This document shows, piece by piece, positions 1 through 10,020 of a DNA stretch of 64,000 nucleotides. Where the stretch lies: contig OX327697.1 in assembly GCA_946807835.1 (NCBI GenBank), positions 8,633,001-8,697,000 of the forward strand, given 5' to 3'. Origin of the DNA: Ailanthus altissimus. Its lineage: Eukaryota > Streptophyta > Magnoliopsida > Sapindales > Simaroubaceae. Position 1 is the stretch's first letter. Each line of letters starts with the position of its first letter. The position numbers and the translations under genes are program-made. The notes beneath the pieces are model-generated. The model saw only the letters and a program-made list of their open reading frames with translations. It was not told the origin of the DNA and ran no database searches.

Positions 1-500
1 GATGGTAGACTTAAAACTTTTGAATGATCAAATTCTTGAGTTTCAATCATATTTGAAAAACAATTAAGAAATTGACATCAAACTTAGTGAAAAATTATAA
101 GATATCTTGTTTAATAGATAAGCTACCTATTAATTAGTCCAATTTTTCAAGTCTCTTAAGCATAGATAAGGAGAACTAACCATGATATAAGTGATTAACC
201 TAGTGAGAATTGAAAAGAAAAATAGGTCCAATGATGTGAGTGAAAATGAGACTACAAGGTAAATTTAGTAGAAAGCTCAAAGAATAATAAGAAAACAATA
301 GCTCTCATCCCAATAAGAAAAACTTTAAGACAAAGATCAACCAAACTCTCACCATAATAATTTTAAGAATTCTAAAGGCAATGAATATAGGCCATGCTTG
401 TTTGTGGAAGGATCAATTATATGGCTAAGGACCGTTACTTCAATAACATTGAGGTTTGTAAGTCTAAGTCTAAATATTTTAGAAAATGATAAAAGGACCA
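1..500 (+). pseudogene. Copia A gag remnant
   Basis: The opening frame reads VDLKLLNDQILEFQSYLKN, and further fragments on basic, polar stretches (RIEKKNRSNDVSENE) resemble the C-terminal half of Copia gag just before the zinc knuckle. The reading frame is broken by several stops. The function in an intact element would be the particle-forming nucleocapsid protein. No intact CCHC knuckle is seen. Assignment rests on resemblance to plant Copia gag proteins and on position upstream of protease and integrase remnants. Confidence 0.5.
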
Positions 501-559
501 AGTTAACGTGCTAGAAGACAAGGATGTTTCGAGTGAACCCATTATATGATGTAATCCTA

Positions 560-1000
560 TTTTTTTAAGTATTAATTTTGCTTTTGAAAATAATGAATGG
601 TGATTATATTCGTGTGCAAATGTACATGTTTGTATTGACCTCGGTTATTTTAAAAATTATTAGCACTCAAGTATAAGAAATGTGACTTTAGGCAATAATT
701 CTACTGGATAAATACTTGGTGTTAGAGATATTAAATTGAATATGATCTCTAGAAAGATTTTGACTCTCAAGGATGTTTCACCTGGAGTAAGGAGAAATTT
801 TATCAGTGGATTTTTTTTTAGTACAACAAATATATAAAATTGTGTTAGAGGCTAATAGAGTAGTGGTTTTTAAAAACAATTTATTTGTAGGTAAATGATA
901 TATTTGTGATGGTTTGTTTAAGTTGAATAATATTTCAAGTTTTAATAAAAAATTTGAAGATTTTAGTGTTGTAACAATTAATATGTGGTATGATAGACAT
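560..1000 (+). pseudogene. Copia A protease / GAG-pre-integrase remnant, left part
   Basis: Fragments such as ISRKILTLKDVSPGVRRNFI (from about 751) and VLEANRVVVFKNNLFVGK (from about 844) match the stretch between the Copia aspartic protease and the GAG-pre-integrase zinc-binding domain. The frame ends at NMWYDRH, where an LTR element has inserted at 1,001; the downstream half resumes at 3,092 with RLGHVILRKIKRM. The catalytic Asp-Ser-Gly of the protease is not recognisable. Not functional. Confidence 0.7.
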
Positions 1001-1658
1001 TGTTGGAAATGTAATGCATTTTCTAGAAATATTTAAAAAATGCCAAAAATATCTTATAATAAAATCTAAGGATTAGTTGAGTCAAAATTCTAGAAAATCT
1101 AGAATTATGTAATAAGTTAGAAATATCTAGAAAAATTTGTAATAAGTCAAAAATATCTAGAAAAATTTGTAATAAGTCAAAAATATTAGGGTGTTAAGTG
1201 AAATATTACAAGAGTTTGGTGTGAAAATGTGTGACTAATTTTCTCCACATAAGTCGGTTAGCAAATGTATAAATAGGGGCGCATTTGTAACAATGGTTGA
1301 GAACCCAACTATTATATCAAATATGTAAGTCACAAGGGTTCCATTCTATATTCTTCTCCATATGTCAACCAAATATGATGGTTGCCCCTCAAATATAAGC
1401 TTTATCATAAATACCCTATTTACCAAATAATCAATAACTTTAGTTTATAACTAAAGTTACCTAATAGTTGTAACACACCTTATAAATTTCTATCAGTAAT
1501 ATCTTAAGCCACGTAGTTCGGATTGTAGAACAGTAGTGAGATTACTGTTCATATAGTTACTATTTATAGCAGTACTGTTCACATATATGGTATTATTATT
1601 CCGCCTTCAAATTATCAACAGTGGCATTAAACCATTCCTTCCTCAAATTTTTTCAATA
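1001..1658 (+). repeat. 5' LTR of the non-autonomous element
   Basis: 658-bp repeat closely similar to 2,455-3,091, starting TGTTGGAAATG and ending TCAATA. It carries a 30-bp direct repeat (units from 1,111 and 1,141, with a partial third copy) that the right LTR lacks; this explains most of the length difference. A TATA-like motif (TATAAATAG, 1,268-1,276) lies mid-repeat, as expected at the U3/R boundary. Confidence 0.85.
1268..1276 (+). promoter_or_regulatory. TATA box of the LTR promoter
   Basis: TATAAATAG is kept at the equivalent place in both LTRs (2,691-2,699 in the right one), in the context AATGTATAAATAGGGGCG. It is the best candidate core promoter of the element; activity is inferred. 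Confidence 0.55.
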
Positions 1659-1670
1659 TGGTATCACAAC
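1659..1670 (+). other. Primer-binding site (initiator tRNA-Met type)
   Basis: TGGTATCACAAC directly follows the 5' LTR. It matches the plant Copia consensus TGGTATCAGAGC at 9 of 12 positions. The location and match support use of the 3' end of initiator tRNA-Met as the reverse-transcription primer. Confidence 0.65.
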
Positions 1671-1699
1671 TAGTTTGATCATAATGGGGCGTAAAATGT

Positions 1700-2445
1700 A
1701 GGGTGATATTATTTTCAAGAATTAATGGAGCAACTTTGACAAAGGAAGCTTGGAATATCTTGGAGGAAAGTTTTCAAGGGAATGCCAAGGTACACATAAT
1801 CAAACATCAATCTATAACAAAGAGATTTATAAAATATTGAGACAACTCAAGATTACTATTTCAAAGTAATCAAAGAAAAATTTGTTGTCTAAAAACAATT
1901 AGGGTAGGAATCTATTAAAAATACAGAGGATGAGAAAATAAAAAAATTGAGAAAAAGAATTTATTCTCCACGAGGAATAAAAAAATCATTATAAGAAAGT
2001 TTTTGGCAAGGAAACAAGTCACAACGTCCAAATTACAAATGTTTGGATAAGAAGAGTAAAATTAATGAAGATGGGGAGCTTTCCTTTGTCTGTCAAGCAG
2101 TGACAGAAGAAAAGAAAACATCACAACACAAGTTATGGCAAAAAGACTACAGGGAAACAAGTGACAAAGGAAAAAGAAAATATCATAACACAAGTGATAG
2201 CAAAGAAGACTACAAGGCAACAAGCCATGATAAAGAATCAAGAAAACATCATAACAGAAGTGATGAAAAAATAAGCTTACAAGGCATGCAAGAAGCAATA
2301 AGGTCTCAAAAAGAAATTTGAAGCCAAAACTCCAACAAGGCTGCTACAAGAAAAATATCATGCAAGATCATTTACAAAGTCACCACCAAGAAAAGCAACG
2401 ATGGTGCACAACAATTTCAAGACAAAGTCACTTCGAAAATGCATT
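1700..2445 (+). pseudogene. Internal region: gag-like remnant and charged low-complexity frame
   Basis: The 5' part contains LTKEAWNILEESFQGNAKVH (about 1,735-1,795), the hallmark start of the Copia gag (UBN2) domain. Stops and frameshifts follow. From 2,043 (a TTG, not an ATG) to 2,321 an open frame of about 92 codons is very rich in Lys, Asp, Ser and His. It contains three loosely repeated units around TSDKGKRKYHNTSDSKEDY. No protease, integrase or RT motifs occur. The frame may be a relic of the basic C-terminus of gag, or simply AT/purine-rich sequence without stops. There is no evidence that it is translated. Confidence 0.5.
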
Positions 2446-2454
2446 AAGGAGGAG
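2446..2454 (+). other. Polypurine tract
   Basis: AAGGAGGAG sits immediately before the 3' LTR start (TGTTGA), the standard position for the plus-strand primer of an LTR retrotransposon. Confidence 0.75.
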
Positions 2455-3091
2455 TGTTGAAAATGTAATGCATTTTCTAGAAATATTTAGAAAATGTCGA
2501 AAAATCTTGTAATAAAATCTAAGGATTAGTTGAGTCAAGATTCTAAAACATCTAGAATTATGTAATAAGTAAAACAATATTTAAAAAAACTGTAATAAGT
2601 CAAAAATATCAGGGTGTTAAGTGAGATATTACAAGAGTTTGGTATGAAAATGTGTGATTAATTTTCTACACATAAGTCGGTTACCAAATGTATAAATAGG
2701 GGCGTATTTGTAACAATGGGTGAGAACCCAACTATTATATTAAATATGTATGCCATAAGGGTTGTGTTCTATATTCTCCTCCATATATCAATCAAATATG
2801 ATGGTTGTATCTCAAATATAAGCTTGATCAAAAATACCCTCTTAACCAAATAATCAATTACTTTATTCTATAACCAAAGTCATCCAACAGTGATAACACA
2901 CTCTATAAATTTCTATCAGTAGTATTTGAAGCTAAGTAGTTCGAGCCTTAGAACAGTAGTAAGAGTACTGTTCATAGGTTACTATTATAGAGGTATTGTT
3001 CACATATATAGTACTATTATTCTCACAGTAATAGAACCCTCAAATTATCAACAATGGCATTAGATCATTCCTTCCTCAAAGTTTTTCAATA
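2455..3091 (+). repeat. 3' LTR of the non-autonomous element
   Basis: 637-bp repeat matching 1,001-1,658 over its length with scattered substitutions and small indels. It starts TGTTGAAAATG and ends TCAATA, followed by GACTT, the right-hand target duplication. The visible divergence between the LTRs suggests an old insertion. Confidence 0.85.
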
Positions 3092-3330
3092 GACTTGGTC
3101 ATGTGATTTTGAGAAAGATTAAAAGAATGATGGCTCTTGGTTTAGTACCTAATATATAAATTGATTTTAAACATAAGTGTAAAATTTATGTACAAGCCAA
3201 ACAACCTAAAAACCCTTTTAAGTCAATAGAAAGGAATACTCTAGTTTTAGATTTTATATATAATGATGTTTATGATTGCAATAGAACACCACTAGAAGTT
3301 GTAATAAATATTTTATAACATTTATTAATG
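3092..3330 (+). pseudogene. Copia A GAG-pre-integrase / integrase N-terminal remnant
   Basis: Resumes after the LTR element with RLGHVILRKIKRM, then KCKIYVQAKQPKNPFKSIER, which is the Copia zinc-binding (HHCC) region leading into the integrase core. One of the usual Cys residues is missing from the CxxC (C-K-I-Y). One in-frame stop (VPNI-stop) and a later stop make it non-coding. Confidence 0.8.
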
Positions 3331-3334
3331 ATTG

Positions 3335-3458
3335 TTTAAAATGCTATTATATATATTTGATTAAAATAAAAGATGAAGTTTTTGATAAATTCAAAATGTA
3401 TTAGAATAGGGTAAAGAATCAAATAGAGAAAAGGATTAAGAAATTTAGATCTAATAAA
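3335..3458 (+). pseudogene. Copia A integrase core, first part
   Basis: The frame reads IKIKDEVFDKFKMY, a stop, then NRVKNQIEKRIKKFRSNKG. This matches the part of the integrase core just before the conserved SDRGGEY motif. The frame is interrupted at 3,459 by a MITE-like insert and continues after 4,167 with ESTLSAFNTFCKEN. Confidence 0.75.
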
Positions 3459-4167
3459 GGATGGGATAGGGATGAAAATTTTGGATTTAGATCTTAGTTT
3501 TTTGTAATATACTAGAGCCGAGTTTTTTTGGGGGCAAGCCAAAACTGGGTTATTTAATCCCTTTTTTAAAAAAAATAATTTGTTTTTTTTTTAGATAAAA
3601 TTTAAACTTTTAGAGTGTTTATTTTGTAAAGCAATTGTTAGATTGTATAATTTGTGTTGTAAATTTGTATTCATAATTTAATATGTTTTAAACTTTATTA
3701 ATTTTTTTCTTTTATGATTATTAAAATTTTAAATTTATTTTCTTACCTTTTTTCAACTTACAATTTTTGTCAACTCAATTTTCTTTTGCAATAAGTTTTA
3801 TATTAATTTTGAAACATAATAATGTACTAAATACGAATTTATTAATTTGATTATAAATTTGTAATATTAGTAATTTAATAATAGATATTCTTTTATGTAA
3901 TTATAAAAATAATAATAATATTGCGTTGCCACATAATAATAATATTCAAAGTTTCATAACAAATTGGGAATTCCTAAATGAATTTTTAAAATTTAGCCAT
4001 TTAGGTTTAGAAATTAGGATTTTAGGACTTTAAAAAAAATGATTAGAAAACCCAAAATTTTATGGATCCTACAAAACTAGGATTAGGCCTATATTCGGAA
4101 ACCACCTAAAAAATGGAACCCGAATTTTTTTTTTTTCAAATTTAGGTTTTTTTAGTTTTTGCCATCC
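3459..4167. mobile_element. MITE-like insertion in Copia A integrase
   Basis: About 709 bp of very AT-rich, non-coding sequence separates two halves of one integrase motif. It begins GGATGG and ends CCATCC, a short terminal inverted repeat; the first and last 30 bases also keep a weak inverse similarity (GATGAAAAT versus TTTTTGCCATC). It has no open frame with recognisable content. A clean target duplication is not visible, so the superfamily (hAT-like or other) is uncertain. Confidence 0.55.
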
Positions 4168-4640
4168 TTAGGAGGAGAATCTACACTTAGTGCTTTTAAT
4201 ACTTTTTGTAAAGAGAACAGAAATTATACATGAGGTAACCTCTCTATATTCACCACAATCCAATGGTGTTATCGAAAGAAAAAAAAAAGAACTTTAATGG
4301 ATATGGTGAATTTGATGTTGTAAAGTTTTGCTTTATCCAAGAACATATAAGGGCAAGCAATGCTATCTACATATTTTTATACTAAATAGGGTAACAATAA
4401 AGGATCGAGAAAGGACTCCTTATGAGGTTTGGAAGGCTAGAGCTTATAATCTTAATATTCTTACAGTATAAGGTACTTAAAGTTGGCATTCCTAATCCTA
4501 AGAGAAAGAATATAGGCCCTAAAACTATAGATACTATTTTCATAGGTTATGGTAAAAATAGTAGTTCTAATAGATTCTTAGTTATAAATTCTAAAGTTAA
4601 CAGAATTTGTTTCCTTTCAAAAATAAAGTCAAGAATCCTA
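4168..4640 (+). pseudogene. Copia A integrase core and C-terminus
   Basis: Motifs in order are SAFNTFCKEN, SLYSPQSNGVIERKKKRTLMD (in another frame), RERTPYEVWKA and KNIGPKTIDTIFIGYGKNSS. These are characteristic of the end of the Copia integrase core and its C-terminal region. At least three frame changes occur. The catalytic Glu of the DDE triad is plausibly kept in the VIERK segment, but the protein cannot be made in one frame. Confidence 0.8.
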
Positions 4641-4764
4641 TAAGTTATAATCAAACTTTAACTAGCGATATACTCATAATCCTAACAATAACATTGAAAT
4701 GCTTTAGAGAGAATTTTCAAATATCTTAGAGGTTTCATTGATTATTCCTTACGTTATCAAGGTT

Positions 4765-5270
4765 TTACTTGTGTGATAGATGGATATAGTGATGCAAACT
4801 GAATAATCGGTAACATAGATGTTAAGTTTATAAGTGGTTATATATTTCTTTAAAGAGGGGCAGCCATATCTTAGAGTTTTAAGAAACAAAAGTTAGTTTT
4901 AACAAGCATTATGGAATTTGATTTTATAGCTCTTGATATAGCTTGCAAAGAAACTAAATGGATTAAAAGTGTTATAATGGAGATACCTATTATAGGTAGA
5001 AGTTTATCTATGATTCTACTGCATTATGATTGTAAAACTTTTATAGAGTTAGTGAAATAATCTTGTACAAACAAAAAGATGAACAAACATATTATAGTGA
5101 GATACAAGTCTATTAAAAGTCTTCTAAGTAATGCTATTATAACTTTGGAGTATCTTAAGTCTAAGTGGAATATAGCTGATCAATTGATAAAAAGGCTTTC
5201 GAGGAAAGTCATCTTAGAATTATTGAGAGGGATAGGCTTAGGCCCGCAAGGAAGTTACATAAAGATATAA
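4765..5270 (+). pseudogene. Copia A RNase H remnant
   Basis: Reads GYSDANWIIGNIDVKFISGY, then a stop, SFKKQKLVLTSIMEFDFIAL, CKETKWIKSVIMEIPI, and from 5,079 an open stretch with YLKSKWNIADQLIKRLSRKV. These are the ordered motifs of Copia RNase H, including the D of the YSDAN motif. The RT that should precede it is missing. Confidence 0.85.
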
Positions 5271-5784
5271 CTTGTGATTAGAGATCCCATAAAGAAGGTT
5301 CAATAGGTAAGAACAATCTATATTGCATGACTTTATAACATTACACTTATGGACATTTCTTAAAGAAAATATGCTTTCGCTTATTCTTATGGTAAAAAGT
5401 ATTGCGATGTGACATTTATAAGGGTATTTACCTTAAATGAGTCTAAGGTGAGCATACTTTTAAAAGGCATATATCAGATATGTCTTTGGAGGACTCACCT
5501 AAATGAAAGTCATTGTGAGGTCATGACTATAGGAATCAAGTTGTTCTCTAAAACTCTTATGAAAATGAAGATACGAGTATATGGCCATTAATAGTGCTAA
5601 CCCATAAAACCAAGTCTTAGTCATTATTATGTGTGTATGTAATTAAAATTTGGTCAAAGGAATCGAGTTCAAGATGTAGTTCACTTAGATTTCTTAAATA
5701 GATGCCATTTACACTAAATATAGGTTCAAGCTCGAAAGACATATTTACCATCTACATAATAAATTATTGTAATATATAATTAAT
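5271..5784 (+). other. Untranslated tail of Copia A; no gene seen
   Basis: No recognisable protein motif. This lies where the 3' untranslated region and LTR of element A would be expected. A 60-codon open frame at 5,409-5,591 has no recognised similarity and low-complexity surroundings. Confidence 0.4.
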
Positions 5785-6229
5785 TGTATATAACTTAATA
5801 CACATAAAGGGTTTTCAAATCTTTAGTGAGGATTACTGGAGTTAAAAGGTTTTAAAACCTTATATTAAAATTAATTTAATTTAGGAATTACAAAACTTAA
5901 TCCATACAATAAAACTCTTAGAGTTACAAATTTTAAAATTCAAATTCATGTTAATGAAAATTAATTCTAAGAGTTATAAATTTCAAACACAAATTATACA
6001 TTAATATTGGAGTTATAAAATATTCAAAATTGTAATAATACTAAATTAATATCAATATTAACACCTTAAGACTTACTATTATTATATAACCTAATTGCAC
6101 TAAAACAATGTTCTAGAGGGGCGAAACACTATCCTTAGTACAATGTACTCTTATAAGTTTGGATTATTATTCTTTGTTGTGTGATTTATGTTTTATGAAT
6201 CATCCATAAACTTTTCAAAATTTTAGACA
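5785..6229 (+). repeat. LTR-like repeat, left copy (diverged)
   Basis: The last ~130 bp (from ACAATGTTCTAGAGGGG at about 6,103 to TTTTAGACA) match 7,950-8,081 clearly. The start (CATAAAGGGTTTTCAA at about 5,801) loosely matches 7,549 onward, while the middle is too diverged to align by eye. It is probably an old LTR, either the 3' LTR of Copia A or the left LTR of a separate element ending at 8,081. Confidence 0.45.
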
Positions 6230-7538
6230 ATCTTAAGGATAGATTTATGCTTGATGGATAGAATGATCTATAATAACAACAAAGTGTGTTTGTTCTTTTT
6301 TATTCTATTTGATGGCTTTTGATATGTATTTATTATGCATGGTATATTATGATTTTCACTTCTTAATGCATTCAATTATATGCATGTGAAAGGAATATGT
6401 GGTTTTATGAGAATTACTACAAATTTATTATGCATGAAGTGATATATATTGTTATTCATCATAGGAAATTGGCATTTGACGAGTAGTTCAATGTCAATAA
6501 ATTAGACTTTTGAAGTCTTCTTTATTATATATTTGATGATGAATATTGTTTGCCAGTGAAAAAGGAAATCAGAGAAAATAAAGGGGCCCAGTACGATGGC
6601 ATTAGAGAAGCGACGTTGTGGTGCTTATTACGGAGTGCTCAGCATCACTGCGCTGGGCAATCTAAGTTGCGACACCAGGCCTATATTGTGCCATTTTATG
6701 ACTTTGGCTTCAGTAATTAGGGTTGCAACGCTGATTTGTTCAGGTGTGTATTATTATCTCTGAAATATTCAATTTAGGCTATTAAAAAGAACATGTTCGA
6801 ATATTGAATATTCAAAAGTTGTAGTTGAATATCATGGTGGAAAAAGTAAGCAATTGGTGATATAAAATTGCTTATGTTTGGCTATGAGAGCCAAAATTCT
6901 ATAAGGTCAAAGTTGAATTTGGTCAATCTTTTAACAAATCACAAAATGAGGTTAGTGATTCGAAGTCAAAGGGGAATGAATTATGTATGAGCATAAGGTA
7001 AGAGTAATGGTAACCCCACCTATGTGATTGGAGATCTATGAAGTAGGTTCATTGAGGGTCAGAACAAGTTACTTGTTATCATGTTGTACTATTGACTATA
7101 TACTAAGAGTCTACCCCTAAGGCTAGGTAATACATCTGTAGTGAAAAGATGAGTTTTATACTCTTAATGAACTCTATATCGTAATAATATTTAGTGGTGT
7201 GTTATACTATAGAACACACTTGATGAGGGTTCACCTATACGAGTATGATCTTTCTATGAGAGCTTAGGTAGGCATCTCTAAAGAACTTATGAATCTAGTT
7301 GAGCACAGGGCCTAAAGTGCCAAAACAACAAAAAAAAACTTACTTAGGTAGCTAGTCCTTTGACTCATGCTAAAAGAGCATTGGTTGATAGAAACTTGGT
7401 TTCACCAAGTTCTTGTGAGATACGATTAGTTGTCCAATGTTTGGTCAATAACCTGACAAGCATCAATACATATACATTGAATTATATATATATATATATT
7501 CTCTAAAACTTGTTTGTATATTTTGATATTGAGAGGGT
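6230..7538 (+). other. Non-coding interior between two LTR-like repeats
   Basis: No coding motif is seen. Positions 6,575-6,730 stand out as a less AT-rich island with loosely repeated GTTGCGACAC/GTTGCAACGC-like words, typical of some plant LTR U3 regions. The segment ends GAGAGGG (7,531-7,537), a possible polypurine tract before the 7,539 repeat. This stretch may be the interior of a non-autonomous element or U3 of a larger LTR. Confidence 0.35.
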
Positions 7539-8081
7539 TGTTAGAATTTCATAAGGATTTCAAGATACACATTAGTGAAAAGTTGTGTCCTTTTATTTTA
7601 TATATATAACTATTCATGAGGTTGTATCCTTTCATATTAAATATGAAATAATACAACCATTAATGACACATTTTGGTTTGAAAAATGGTAATGGTTGGTT
7701 TTAAACCATTGATCAAATTTAAATTTTGATCTAATAATAATAAACCAAGAGGTACATATAGAGGGTTGTGTCATAAATGAAATATTACTTACTACTTATA
7801 GTATATGGCTTGATACTAGAAGAAAGAGATCATAAAACATGCATAAAATATCAAAGAGTTGTTCTAAGTTTCAGTTTCATTGGAGTGCACCATACAGAAC
7901 TAAAGCCATTGAATGCTGGAGGTTAGATAACCATACAATTTGATTGTATTTGGACAATGTTCTAGAGGGGTGAAAATCTATCTTTAAGTATAGTGTACTC
8001 TTACACACTTTATCTTACTATCCTTTATGTGTGTGATCTATGTTTTGTGAAGCATCTATCAACTTTTCAAAATTTCTAACA
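7539..8081 (+). repeat. LTR-like repeat, right copy
   Basis: Begins TGTTAGAATTTC and ends AATTTCTAACA, so the termini form the 8-base inverted repeat TGTTAGAA/TTCTAACA with TG...CA ends. The 3' portion repeats 6,103-6,229. A purine run (GAGAGGG) lies just upstream, which favours reading this as a 3' LTR. It could instead be the 5' LTR of Copia E, but E's own 3' LTR at 13,976 is a different sequence. Confidence 0.55.
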
Positions 8082-8342
8082 AGAAATATCACTACTTTTG
8101 GTTTCTAGTTAAAATATGTCAAGTAATCACACACATATATATAGATTATTTTCTAATTATTATTCATTTCTAGGGTTGTGTGAAGTCTTTGTAACTAAAA
8201 CATCGAAAAGTTAAAAGAAAGCACAAAAGTTTCATTTGATGGTTTCAAACAATATCTTGTTATAGTACAATGGTGATATAGCATAAAATGATGTTATATT
8301 GCTAGCCGTTCCATTATTTTAATGGAATATTATTGTCCCTAA

Positions 8343-8723
8343 ATGAGAGAAAATCATGTACTTAACATGATTTCGTACATTGAAATATTAAAGACTATGG
8401 ATGTATCTGTGAACTATAGTTTCGGGAGTAGTTTGATTCTCCAGCCTCTATCGGGGTCGTTTGTACAATTCATCATGAACTTCAATATGCAAGGGTTCAC
8501 AGCACAAAAAGATATAAATAAATGGCGTACAGCCCTCAACGTTAAAGGTGATGCTTCATCTTCTACATCGAAGGGTTATTGGAAGTTTAAGGGCAAGAAA
8601 AAGGAAAAGCAGAGAGCATATATATCTCCTTAGAGACATATTATATCCAACCCATAAGAGAAGAACAAAGACAAAGGGAAATGTTTCCATTGTGGTAAGG
8701 ACAAACATTAGAAGTGTAATTGT
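8343..8723 (+). pseudogene. Copia E gag with zinc knuckle
   Basis: The open stretch from 8,343 contains FVQFIMNFNMQGFTAQKDIN followed by a Lys-rich linker, as in plant Copia gag just upstream of the nucleocapsid knuckle. The CCHC knuckle (8,682-8,723) reads CFHCGKDKH, stop, KCNC: all four metal ligands (C-X2-C-X4-H-X4-C) remain, but one intervening codon is a stop. Frameshifts in the upstream half hide the N-terminus. Confidence 0.8.
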
Positions 8724-8799
8724 CTGAGGTACCTTACTACAGTCAAGAAGAACGTCTCAAGTATACACTTACCTATCATTAACATTTTATTAGCATTTG

Positions 8800-8900
8800 A
8801 TGCTAGTATAGGATGGGTATTAGATATTTCCTGCCTTCTCTCATCTATAATATGTTGCAGAAAGTTAAACTGCTACAGCATGGAGAAAATTAGCTTTATG
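8800..8900 (+). pseudogene. Copia E protease remnant
   Basis: The frame reads GWVLDISC at about 8,813-8,836, which corresponds to the D-T/S-G motif of the Copia aspartic protease with the small and glycine residues altered (D-I-S). The rest of the domain is not clear. Confidence 0.5.
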
Positions 8901-9180
8901 TTGGAAATGAAGATTTCTTACAGGTCGAGTTTGTTGAGCATTTTGAGTTATTTCTCCTTTGTTATAGATTTATTATATTGTATACTTATTATTTTATGCT
9001 GAATATTATCAGACAGATTATATCCCTTCCTATATTAGACATTGAAGGTTATCATATATATATTAGGAATGGTTCCTTATGTTTATATAATGTTGATAAT
9101 GTTTTGTTATTTGAATGTCAATTAATGAAAAGCATTATATTTTAGATACAACAAGAAATGTCTTGAATGTATAAGTAAAC

Positions 9181-10020
9181 AAAAGGAATAGTTCAAACAA
9201 TTTGAATAATATAGAATTATGGCATATGCAATTAGATCATATAGGCGTCTAACACCTAACACATTTGGTTAAGGATAGTCAGATACCTAATCTTATCATA
9301 GAGTCTTATCTAATTTGTGAATCTTGTATTCAAGGAAAGATGATCAAATCTCATTTTATTAGTGTTGGAGATCGAGCTACTAATTTGTTAGAAATAATAC
9401 ATAGTGATGTATGTGGTCCAATGAATCACACTACGATGAGTGAGTTTCGATACTTCATAATCTTTATTGATGATTTGTTATAATACAAATATATGTTTCT
9501 GATGAGAGACAAGTCAGAGACCTTTGAAATGTTTAAAGAGTCTCAACTAAAGGTAGAGAAACAAACTGGTAAGTTTATTAAAAACATTCGATCATATCGA
9601 GGTAATGAATACATGAGTAGTGTATTCAACTATTATTTGAAGAAGAATAGGATTCTCGCTTAATATAGTCCTCTAAATACTCTTCAACACATTATTATTT
9701 TAAAGAGAAGGAATCAGACTTTATTAGAGATGGTTCGATCAATGATGAGCTTTACTGATCTTTTAGAATATCTATGGGGTTATACTTTTGAAATTGCTAC
9801 TCACTTATTGAATAGAGTTTCATTGAAGGCAACTCTTACTACTCCATATGAGATATGGACTAGGAGGAAATTGAGTCTTAAGTATATTGAAATTTGGTGC
9901 TATCTTACTTACGTAAAGGTTACACAACAGTATAAACTTGCGCCCAAGGGGTACAAGTATCAGTTCATTGGATATCCCAAATACTCTATGGAATATCAGT
10001 TCTATGATTCAAAGGAATGA
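9181..10020 (+). pseudogene. Copia E GAG-pre-integrase and integrase
   Basis: ELWHMQLDHIGV (about 9,211) is the HHCC zinc-binding start; CESCIQGKMIKSHF gives the CxxC pair. LLEIIHSDVCGPMN and FIIFIDDLL carry the first two catalytic Asp regions of the DDE core. Further on, TPYEIWTRRKLSLKYIEIWC and APKGYKYQFIGYPKYS (in 9,730-10,020) are the C-terminal integrase motifs. Stops at about 9,482 and 9,661 separate three otherwise open stretches. It is less decayed than the integrase of Copia A. Confidence 0.85.

Larger units (their letters stand above)
1001..3091 (+). mobile_element. Non-autonomous LTR retrotransposon (2.09 kb) inside Copia A
   Basis: Two similar direct repeats (1,001-1,658 and 2,455-3,091) flank about 800 bp. 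Both begin TGTTG and end TCAATA, a near-inverted repeat of the start. A degenerate initiator-tRNA-Met primer-binding site (TGGTATCACAAC) touches the left LTR, and a polypurine tract (AAGGAGGAG) touches the right LTR. Flanking bases GACAT/GACTT are a 4-of-5 target duplication, and removing the element rejoins the WYDRLGH motif of the host Copia. The interior holds only a gag-like remnant and a charged low-complexity frame, so movement must have relied on proteins supplied by another element. By size it is a short, LARD/TRIM-like element. Confidence 0.85.
1..5290 (+). mobile_element. Degenerate Ty1/Copia retrotransposon A (gag, protease, integrase, RNase H; no RT)
   Basis: Translated fragments follow the Copia order gag, protease, GAG-pre-integrase, integrase, RNase H, all on the plus strand, but with many stops and frameshifts. 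The frame passes straight from integrase C-terminal sequence (about 4,640) to RNase H (about 4,765), so the reverse transcriptase is deleted. Two later insertions split it: an LTR element at 1,001-3,091 and a MITE-like unit at 3,459-4,167. The left part lies outside the window, so the 5' LTR is not seen. The element cannot code for active proteins. Confidence 0.85.

Noticed and set aside
8082..8110. Possible primer-binding site (TTTTGGTTTCTAG) after the 8,081 repeat
   Set aside because: Too few matches to TGGTATCAGAGC and 15 bp away from the LTR end.
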